The notes below the pieces were generated by a model. That model made no database searches, was not told the origin of the DNA, and saw only the letters and a program-made list of their open reading frames with translations. Positions 33,601 to 38,678 of a stretch of DNA of 38,678 nt are shown in pieces (positions within the stretch are counted from its first letter, which is position 1; the number at the start of each line of letters is the position of its first letter). The position numbers and the translations under genes were made by a program. The stretch lies in NCBI GenBank assembly GCA_003243915.1, contig QHCC01000184.1, positions 1-38,678 on the forward strand, written 5' to 3'. This stretch comes from Pseudonocardiales bacterium (GTDB lineage Bacteria; Actinomycetota; Actinomycetes; Mycobacteriales; Jatrophihabitantaceae).

Positions 33601-33809
33601 TGCGTCGAGGACACCGTGACGCCCCGGTCATATGCCGAGGCACTGGAGAGGGTCGAACGCAGCTGCGCCTGACCCACCGAGCGTTCATACAACGGGCCGA
33701 ACGCACACGCCGCCACCGCCAGCATCGACAGCAGCAGCACGGCGAGCGCCTGACCAGAGCGGTACCGCAACCCCTGCAGCATCACCCGCCCAGCAGCCAC
33801 CCGATCCAT
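30630..33809 (-). CDS. FtsX-like ABC permease 2, paralogue of permease 1
   Basis: A 1,059-aa permease aligned along its whole length with permease 1: both have AVAACAFGPLYER after the first helix, YWF in the first outer domain, the Cys pairs C120/C130 and C702/C706, and the RR(V)PAR-type cytoplasmic loop before the fifth helix. Ten membrane segments are predicted, with two large outer domains. ATG 33809 is preceded by GGGAGG. As first gene of the minus-strand cluster it is coupled to ATPase 2. TAACGT at 33842-33847 (minus) is a possible -10 box. Sequence divergence from permease 1 is substantial, so the duplication is old and the two may differ in substrate. Confidence 0.9.
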   Translation of the reverse strand: MDRVAAGRVMLQGLRYRSGQALAVLLLSMLAVAACAFGPLYERSVGQAQLRSTLSSASAYDRGVTVSSTHLGSEPTLALGGGPARALFGSPIASQQLGVEYDAGGHPVKNSLMLTRDAQCAHLPITAGHCPAAPDQVLVSTSAAKTLGWQPGNKITVTVPVSGSRPTLGVVKVVGLYGSYDAGGPYWFRHQYWTADGARESEDPRSLLWTADPLIAGAGFAAPLIGTNTGIDSGVPLVNRVELPLQPERISPDEMATLRSYVAGVTARALVQNDRVDTSLPSLLDVVAAGQRQAGTIIPGFAGELVLLVLVVIGLAVGAAGEARRPDFALARLRGRSRGQAGRLLVAELAPLMVLAALPGLVVAWLLAGWASRRWLAGVGAPELRWPVLAAVAAVLVVQLLIVVVVARRAASQPVHDMLRRVPARVSRLRLGALEAALGAAAAGGVVVVLSGAAHNLLAVLTPGLIALVAGMVLSRLVVAAARRRGQRALWLGRLAIGVAGMQIARRAGARWVVTLLCVAAALIVSASEQSSDAARNRSVRAGAEAGAPVVLSVHAVDAATLRSAVAAGDPSRHYATAVITQRPPNGATVMAVDPPAFARIARWGWDRDIPDATVLAKLSPPRPKPVTLAGSRVELALTQLAVTRVHDPDPVNKPGPVWLLLTLRSSDGSPGSATATGSQVQLGPLPEGTGRSVVLGGPVSCLRGCTLTQMSLVRSTGDEDAVTITAPILALRAGRPGALAPVALGSGRDWARVTPQRTVPLRSGTTSGPQSVTQTIALRSAGGRLVLSATNTGAPAVVQQLSTPLALPTILAGAVQTAPNELGYLEDNNIDALTTSFDQVGRVALIPGANGPALLTSLSLAEQLAGPRLVSSELTVWLASDDPAHEHSLVAALAQHGVTVTSRDTQAAHLRVLDASAPAWAMRLALVSAALAALLAVLVMIMSAAASQRGRAHDLAAWRLVGLRAGPLRRAAILEQTVVASVAVGLGAVVGLVGARLALPSVPIFVTPVPVPAVLHPVAWAPAGQAALACLALLLLTGVAIAQAMRPQVGAEQLRQGQ

Positions 33810-34099
33810 CCGCCTCCCGCAGCCGTTGATTCCCGAGCCAGACGTTACCGACTCGCGCGTACGGAGCGACCGACCAGACGATCACAGAACCGCAACCATC
33901 TGGTGACTCGCGAAGGGTGCCGCGGCATGGACGATTTCTCACGGGATGAACGGAGATCGGCTGACATCTCGGGCGACTCACGTCAGGGCGGCTCCTCGGC
34001 ATGCGCCGCACACAAGGGCCCGTCGACCGCGCGCGAACCCCGGGCCACGGCGCCCTGTTCAATGGGGTCTGCAGCAGGCGGACGTTGTGAAGGGGCGAC
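33810..34099. other. Divergent intergenic region between the ABC cluster and the flotillin pair
   Basis: About 290 bp, expected to carry promoters in both directions. A -10-like TAACGT for permease 2 lies at 33842-33847 (minus strand). The only candidate coding sequence is a 58-codon frame described separately. Confidence 0.5.
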
Positions 34100-34103
34100 G
34101 TGA
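33927..34103 (+). CDS. Doubtful 58-aa leader reading frame before the NfeD-like gene
   Basis: ATG 33927 with AAGGG upstream opens a 58-codon frame whose stop overlaps the NfeD-like GTG by 4 bp (GTGA), the same coupling seen for real genes here. The product begins MDDFSRDERRSADISGDS and is polar and low in complexity, with no family likeness. It could be a translated leader or chance. Confidence 0.22.
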   Translation: MDDFSRDERRSADISGDSRQGGSSACAAHKGPSTAREPRATAPCSMGSAAGGRCEGAT

Positions 34104-34339
34104 CAGATCAGATTCTGGTCGGCAAGATCGGTTCGGTCGTCAGACCCGTGCGCGGGGGGTCGCTGCCCGGTGAGGTCCGGGTGGTCATTCAGGGCATACC
34201 GCACTACTACCTCGCGTACTGTGCTGACGCGGTTGCCGATGGCGCAGAGGTCCTGGTCATCAACAATCGCGGCTCGCGCCAGATCGACGTCGAGCCTTGG
34301 CCCCAACCACTGCTGGACATCGATGACGTTCGCGGTTGA
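34100..34339 (+). CDS. Soluble NfeD-like OB-fold protein
   Basis: A 79-aa protein consisting of one NfeD C-terminal-type OB domain: VGKIGSVVRPVRGG, then PGEVRVVIQG, a variable loop, and GAEVLVINNRGSRQIDVEP. No membrane segment is present, unlike full-length NfeD proteins, which have a membrane part or a ClpP-like part. NfeD proteins are encoded with flotillins or stomatins and are thought to assist their membrane assemblies. GTG 34100 has GAAGGGG upstream. It lies 18 bp before the flotillin-like gene, supporting the assignment. Confidence 0.7.
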   Translation: MTDQILVGKIGSVVRPVRGGSLPGEVRVVIQGIPHYYLAYCADAVADGAEVLVINNRGSRQIDVEPWPQPLLDIDDVRG

Positions 34340-34357
34340 GACGGAGAGGTAGCGCCA

Positions 34358-35494
34358 GTGTTCGGATACCGCGTGCCAGCGCCCAACGAAGCCCTGCTGA
34401 TCAGCGGCAAGAGGCAGCGAGGCGACGACGCCCTGCAATTCAAGATCGTCACCGGGCACGGTGTGTTCGTGGTCCCGGTCTTCTCCCGTGCCTCGACGCT
34501 CACCCTGGCGATGCAGGAGGCAGAGGTCGTCGAGGACTGCTTCACCCAGCAGGGGCTGACCCTCGCCGTCCAGGCGGTCATCGCGTTCAAGGTCGGCGAC
34601 GATCACGAGTCGATCGCGGCCGCGGCTCGGCGGTTCCAAGGTGATCAGTCGCAGATGGCCACCCTGGTGGGCCGGATCTTCAGTGGTCACCTGCGCAGCA
34701 TCATCGGCAGCATGACCGTCGAGGCGATCATCCGTGAGCAGCAGACCCTCGGCGACGCGATCCTGGACGCCAGCAAGACCGAGATGGGCAGGATCGGGCT
34801 GGCCGTCGACTCGCTGCAGATCAGCAGTATCGACGACAAGGGAGCCGGCTACATCCGGGCGCTGGCCGCACCGCACCAGGCCACGGTGAACCAAGCGGCG
34901 AAGGTGGCTCAGGCGGCCGCCGACCAGGCCAGCGCCATGGCGCAGCAGGAGAGCATCCGCAACCAGAACGAGTACGCCCGCCAGACCGCGGTCGCCCAGG
35001 CGCAGTACCAAGCCGAGATCGACCAGGCGCAGCAGAAGGCGGCTCAGGCCGGCCCGCTGGCCGCGGCGCAGGCTCAGCAGGCCGTCCTGGCCGAGCGGTC
35101 CCTCGTGGCCGCGAAGAACGCAGCCCTGCGGGAAGCGGAGCTCATCGCCGAGGTCGTCAAGCCCGCGCAGGCGGAAGCCGAGCGGATCACGACGCTGGCC
35201 CGGGCCCAGGCCGACGCCACGAAACTGTCCGCCGAGGCCGCCGCCGCCCAGGGCAGGATCGCGCTGGACCAGCTGGTGATCCAGCAGCTTCCGGAGATGC
35301 TCCGGGCCGCCGCCGAAGGTCTACAAGGCGCCAACCTCACGGTGCTCGACGGAGCCGACGGGCTCAGTGGAGTCGTGGCCTCCCTCGCCGGGCAGGGGAT
35401 GGCGCTGCTTGATTCGGTGCGCAACGGGCTGAGCACCCACGTCGAGGACTTCGATGCGGGAGCCGACCGCAAGGCACTCAACGCCTCCGACTAG
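34358..35494 (+). CDS. Flotillin-like SPFH-domain protein
   Basis: A 378-aa protein. Residues 1-165 form an SPFH/band-7 domain starting FGYRVPAPNEALLISG, with VVPVFSRASTLTLAM and the expected GHLRSIIGSMTVEAII segment. From about 170 to 310 an Ala/Gln/Glu-rich region forms a long coiled coil of the flotillin type. The last part is hydrophobic in patches (MLRAAAEGL, LSGVVASLAGQGM). There is no N-terminal membrane hairpin, so attachment to the membrane may need lipidation, the SPFH domain itself or its NfeD-like partner. Flotillins organise membrane microdomains and fluidity. GTG start. Confidence 0.88.
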   Translation: MFGYRVPAPNEALLISGKRQRGDDALQFKIVTGHGVFVVPVFSRASTLTLAMQEAEVVEDCFTQQGLTLAVQAVIAFKVGDDHESIAAAARRFQGDQSQMATLVGRIFSGHLRSIIGSMTVEAIIREQQTLGDAILDASKTEMGRIGLAVDSLQISSIDDKGAGYIRALAAPHQATVNQAAKVAQAAADQASAMAQQESIRNQNEYARQTAVAQAQYQAEIDQAQQKAAQAGPLAAAQAQQAVLAERSLVAAKNAALREAELIAEVVKPAQAEAERITTLARAQADATKLSAEAAAAQGRIALDQLVIQQLPEMLRAAAEGLQGANLTVLDGADGLSGVVASLAGQGMALLDSVRNGLSTHVEDFDAGADRKALNASD

Positions 35495-35502
35495 GACACC
35501 TG

Positions 35503-36666
35503 CTAGGCGGACGGTGCTGACCAGCGATGCCCGGAGATGCGTCGGTCGCGAGCGAGAAACAGGACGGTGTCGACACCAGCCAGTCTGAGCATGTTCCTCA
35601 GCGTGGGCCTGACCCCCACCAGGACCAGGGCGCCATCGGCGGCAATGAATGCGTGGTGGGCGTCGACGAGTGCCTTCGCGCCGTCTTGATCGCAGGACAC
35701 CAACCCGGCAACGTTGAGGTGCAGGTAGCGGTGCCCCGCCTGGAGGCGATGCTTGAAGACCTTGGCCAGTACGTCCGCGGTCACCGTAGACAGCACCCCG
35801 CTGGCGGTCATGACGGCGCGCGTCGCGTCGCGATAGTCCAGGCTCACGTCCAGGTCCCAGAGGGCGGAAACAGAAGGAAGGCGGTGGTCGTGTCGGCGTT
35901 TGGTCAGCGGGTGCTTGGCATCCTCGACGACGCGCCAGGCCACGTTGTGCAGCTTCTCGCCCTTGATGCGCGGCGTGCCGCGTAACTGGCGCAAGGCTTG
36001 CTCGGGACTGCAGCCGAAGCGGCTCATGAAAATCCCGATCGCCTGGTCGATCGTCGCCTGGTTGGTCAGGGCGACCTGCAGCTGCGCGGCGAGCCGCGCC
36101 GTCTGGGCGAGCAACTGTGCGTTCTTCACCGAGAACGCGGCCGGCCCGGCGAACAGCTCGCCGATCCGGGCGCCGTGGTCATCGAAGGCATCACGCCGGT
36201 AGGCGTAGATGTTCAACGCCCCGAGCACGCCTTGCGGTGTCTGCAGGGGTATCGACAGCGCACTGTGCACACCGAGGTGCCCGATCAGCGGACCGAAACG
36301 GGGCCACTGCGGGTCGGTGTCCAACGCCCCCGAGTGGACGGTGCGGGCCTGTGCGGCGGCCGTGATGCACGGCCCTTCGTGGATGCCGTACTGGATGGCG
36401 TCGACCTGCGCCACGAACGGTGCACTCGCCACAATCGTGTCCGCGTGCCCAGCCTCCAACAACGTCAGCCCAGCCCCGTCGGCACCGGGGATCGCCTTCA
36501 CCGCGAACTGCGCGATCCGCGTCAGCACGTCCTCGAGCCCCAGCTGACCGCTCGCCAGCTGCGACAACGAGTCCAGGCTCGAACGGAGGTCGTCATCCTC
36601 ACTCGTCGACAGGACCCGGGTGCTATCACGTCCGCGACCAGGCACGCCTGACAGGTCTTGCGTCAT
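35503..36666 (-). CDS. GAF-ANTAR-STAS regulator
   Basis: A 387-aa cytoplasmic protein with three domains. A GAF sensor domain spans about 45-182 (HEGPCITAAA, SIPLQTPQGVLGALNIYA). An ANTAR RNA-binding domain spans about 193-250 (IDQAIGIFMSRFGCSPEQAL and LHNVAWRVVE). A C-terminal STAS-like domain spans about 272-372, ending LVLVGVRPTLRNML and AGVDTVLFL. In STAS anti-anti-sigma factors the loop is D-S-S/T-G with a phosphorylatable Ser; here it is D326-Q327-D328-G329, so that switch is lost. ANTAR proteins usually act as antiterminators on nascent RNA and lie at a protein's end, so its central position here is unusual. It converges with the flotillin gene. Confidence 0.85.
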   Translation of the reverse strand: MTQDLSGVPGRGRDSTRVLSTSEDDDLRSSLDSLSQLASGQLGLEDVLTRIAQFAVKAIPGADGAGLTLLEAGHADTIVASAPFVAQVDAIQYGIHEGPCITAAAQARTVHSGALDTDPQWPRFGPLIGHLGVHSALSIPLQTPQGVLGALNIYAYRRDAFDDHGARIGELFAGPAAFSVKNAQLLAQTARLAAQLQVALTNQATIDQAIGIFMSRFGCSPEQALRQLRGTPRIKGEKLHNVAWRVVEDAKHPLTKRRHDHRLPSVSALWDLDVSLDYRDATRAVMTASGVLSTVTADVLAKVFKHRLQAGHRYLHLNVAGLVSCDQDGAKALVDAHHAFIAADGALVLVGVRPTLRNMLRLAGVDTVLFLARDRRISGHRWSAPSA

Positions 36667-36684
36667 GACCGACCCTCACTCGTC

Positions 36685-36702
36685 GAGCGGCTCGTACCGC
36701 TC
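36685..36702. promoter_or_regulatory. Inverted repeat upstream of the GAF-ANTAR-STAS gene
   Basis: GAGCGG and CCGCTC are separated by 6 nt, 18 bp upstream of the start codon, in the presumed 5' leader or promoter. Could be an operator or a small RNA hairpin. Confidence 0.35.
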
Positions 36703-36898
36703 GCATTTTGATCGCAATAACTCTAGCTCGTAGATCGCCGGTGTGGCGGCGCCGCCCCGACCTGCGCTTGAAGTCTGCGGGTTGCCGCTCGAGGGGTTAC
36801 GTACTCGTCTTGGCGGGCGCTAGTGTCGCAGCCGCCGGACTTCCTTGCCCTCGCGCGGCGCCGCGTGCGTACCCGCGGGCCCAACATCGGGGGACCCC

Positions 36899-38500
36899 AT
36901 GCGCTATCCACATCGACTCACCACCTCGGCCGCGACCCGCAGCAGGTCCGCGTCTCGGCGGCGCCGCCTCATCGGCGCGTTGCTCGCCTCCGCAACCGTG
37001 GCGGCCGCGAGCCTCACCGCCTTCGCGATGACCGAGTCCGCCCACGCCGCGCCGGGCGTGGCCTCGCGCCCCGACGATGCGCACAGCCACGACGTGATCG
37101 CCAATCTGTGGGAGTGGAACTGGAATTCGGTGGCCAGGGAGTGCACTGCCGTCCTCGGGCCGAAGGGGTACGGCGGCGTCCAGGTCGCCCCACCGCAGGA
37201 CTCCCTGTCGCGCAGCGGCCCGTCGCCCGTGCATCCCTGGTGGGAGGTCTACCAGCCGGTCAGCTATCACCTGACGAGCCGGATGGGCACCGAGGCCCAG
37301 TTCAAGACGATGGTCAGCACCTGCCGCCACGCGGGGGTGAAGGTGTACGTCGATGCGGTGATCAACCACATGACCGGCCAGGGCGACGTGTCCTACGGCG
37401 GCGTGCACTACACGAAGTACAGCTACGCGGGCCTGTACTCGCCGGCGAACTTCCACAAGTACCCGACCGACTGCCCGGTGCCGCCGGGACCCGGCAGCCA
37501 GAACGGTGAGATCAAGGACTTCAACAACTACCGCCAGGTCACCACGTGCGAACTGGTCTCGCTGTCCGACCTGCGTACCGAGACCACCTACGTCCGCGAC
37601 ACCATCGCCGCCTACCTGAACAAGCTCATCGGCTACGGGGTGTCGGGTTTCCGGGTCGACGCCGCAAAGCACATCCCGGTCGAGGACCTGGCGGCCATCG
37701 AGGCCAGGCTGCACCGCACCGTTGACGGCACCCGTCCCTACGTGGCGCTCGAAGTCTTTCCCGGAGGCCCCGGGAAACTCTCACCCTTCGCCTTCCAGGG
37801 CCAGGGCAGCCTGCTGGGCTTCGACTACGCGTACCAGATCCACGACGCGTTCAAGAGCTACACCGACCCGCCGGGCGGCAGCATCACCGATCTTGAAGTC
37901 TTCGGCACCCAGTCGGGGCTGCTGCCCAGCAACAAGGAGCTCGTGTTCGTGGAGAACCACGACACCGAGCGCAACGGCTCGACCCTCAGTTACAAGGACG
38001 GTGCCACCAACACGATCGCCACGGAGTTCATGCTGGCCTGGCCGCACGGCCGCCCGGCGGTGTACGCCAGCTTCGCCTGGACCAATTCCGACGACTCCCC
38101 GCCGTCGAACCCGCAGGGCTTCATCACCGACACCACCTGCGGCAACGGCCAGTGGATCTGCACCGACCGGGTCAACGGCGTGGCCAACATGGTGGGCTGG
38201 CACAACGTCGTCGGCGATGCGCCGGTCGCCAACTGGTACGACGACAGCGTCAACCTCATCGCCTTCAGCCGCGGGCACCGGGGCTGGATCGCCGTCAACC
38301 ACGAGGCCACCGCGCAGACCCACACGTTCACCACCGGGCTGCCGCACGGCACCTACTGCGACATCATCCACGGCACCGCGGCGCACGGCGGGTGCACCGG
38401 CCCGACGGTGACCGTCAACTCCCATGGCAAGGCGACCGTCACCGTCCCGGCGCAGGACGCGGTGGCATTCGACGCAGGGGACCTGGTCCGCGGGCACTGA
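36899..38500 (+). CDS. Secreted GH13 alpha-amylase
   Basis: A 533-aa protein with a long Arg-rich signal peptide cleaved after AHA (48-50). ATG 36899 is preferred over an upstream in-frame ATG because GGGGGA lies 4 nt before it. All four GH13 conserved regions are present: DAVINH (152-157), GFRVDAAKH with nucleophile D254, the acid/base E285 in ALEVF, and FVENHD with D355. It starts ANLWEWNWNSVARECTAVLG, like other actinobacterial alpha-amylases of the animal-type GH13 group. The last 90 residues form the beta-sandwich domain C; no starch-binding CBM20 follows. It hydrolyses alpha-1,4-glucans outside the cell. Confidence 0.95.
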   Translation: MRYPHRLTTSAATRSRSASRRRRLIGALLASATVAAASLTAFAMTESAHAAPGVASRPDDAHSHDVIANLWEWNWNSVARECTAVLGPKGYGGVQVAPPQDSLSRSGPSPVHPWWEVYQPVSYHLTSRMGTEAQFKTMVSTCRHAGVKVYVDAVINHMTGQGDVSYGGVHYTKYSYAGLYSPANFHKYPTDCPVPPGPGSQNGEIKDFNNYRQVTTCELVSLSDLRTETTYVRDTIAAYLNKLIGYGVSGFRVDAAKHIPVEDLAAIEARLHRTVDGTRPYVALEVFPGGPGKLSPFAFQGQGSLLGFDYAYQIHDAFKSYTDPPGGSITDLEVFGTQSGLLPSNKELVFVENHDTERNGSTLSYKDGATNTIATEFMLAWPHGRPAVYASFAWTNSDDSPPSNPQGFITDTTCGNGQWICTDRVNGVANMVGWHNVVGDAPVANWYDDSVNLIAFSRGHRGWIAVNHEATAQTHTFTTGLPHGTYCDIIHGTAAHGGCTGPTVTVNSHGKATVTVPAQDAVAFDAGDLVRGH

Positions 38501-38512
38501 TCACCACCCGGG

Positions 38513-38678
38513 CTAGCTGGGGGCGCCGTCCTGATCGATTCGGGCCAGGACGGCGCTGACCCGTTCGGCCGGGACGCCCCAGGGGTGCTTGACGCCGACC
38601 TGCTTGTCCAGATCCCACAGGACGCAGTTCTCGTCCGGCGCGCAGACCATCGCCCACGCCACGATCGTGCGCCCGAGC
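38513..38678 (-). CDS. C-terminal end of an unknown protein (partial)
   Basis: The last 54 or so codons of a leftward gene that begins beyond the window; the stop is TAG at 38513-38515. The visible part includes TIVAWAMVCAPDENCVLWDL, and later HPWGVPAERVSAVLARID. Composition is protein-like, and its end lies 12 bp past the convergent amylase stop. No family is recognised from this fragment. Confidence 0.6.
   Translation of the reverse strand, partial: LGRTIVAWAMVCAPDENCVLWDLDKQVGVKHPWGVPAERVSAVLARIDQDGAPS

Noticed and set aside
1-38678. CRISPR arrays, tRNA or rRNA genes, insertion sequences
   Set aside because: No regularly spaced repeats with unique spacers, no tRNA T-loop/acceptor pattern and no transposase motifs were seen. 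This is visual inspection only; tRNAscan-SE and ISfinder would be decisive.

Overview
This window is high-GC DNA with strong third-position GC bias, many GTG and occasional TTG starts, and frequent 4-bp ATGA/GTGA gene overlaps. Several genes have a TANNNT hexamer 6 to 8 nt before the start codon and no Shine-Dalgarno sequence, which suggests leaderless transcripts. Together with the FadE pair, FtsX-type permeases, an ANTAR regulator and secreted lipoproteins, this points to an actinomycete (Actinomycetota). The genus cannot be fixed from the sequence alone. No rRNA, tRNA, CRISPR array, prophage or insertion sequence was seen.

Layout. 1-2.7 kb: tldE (cut by the window edge) and tldD, a peptide-processing metalloprotease pair. 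2.8-6.0 kb: a zinc-metallopeptidase lipoprotein, a small membrane protein and a CapA-like lipoprotein. 6.0-9.1 kb: a three-gene acyl-CoA catabolic unit (MaoC hydratase, two acyl-CoA dehydrogenases). It has a palindromic operator at its promoter and a 25-bp perfect inverted repeat just past its last stop. 9.5-14.2 kb: PEP-mutase/isocitrate-lyase family enzyme, RibD/DHFR-like protein, M24 peptidase, two coupled YbjQ-like proteins and a small unknown. 14.6-18.6 kb: DMT-type exporter followed by an ArsR-type regulator, an NAD(P)-binding epimerase-like protein and a channel-like membrane protein. 18.9-22.2 kb: two exported proteins, a beta-helix protein and an SGNH hydrolase with a ricin-type lectin domain. 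22.4-24.9 kb: a MazEF-type toxin-antitoxin pair with a palindromic operator, a DUF805 membrane protein, a HEAT-like protein and a small Cys-rich protein.

24.9-33.8 kb is the most unusual region. It is a five-gene ABC cluster read on the minus strand in the order permease 2, ATPase 2, ATPase 3, permease 1, ATPase 1. The two permeases are full-length paralogues (about 1,055-1,059 aa, about 10 membrane segments, two large outer domains with conserved Cys pairs). ATPases 1 and 2 have an atypical signature motif and a C-terminal tail resembling an AbrB/SpoVT swapped-hairpin domain. ATPase 3 is a plain LolD/MacB-type ATPase without the tail. Divergent from it is a soluble NfeD-like/flotillin-like pair (34.1-35.5 kb). 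A GAF-ANTAR-STAS regulator (35.5-36.7 kb), a secreted GH13 alpha-amylase (36.9-38.5 kb) and the end of an unknown gene close the window.

Functional links are inferred from gene order and sequence features. No database search was possible.
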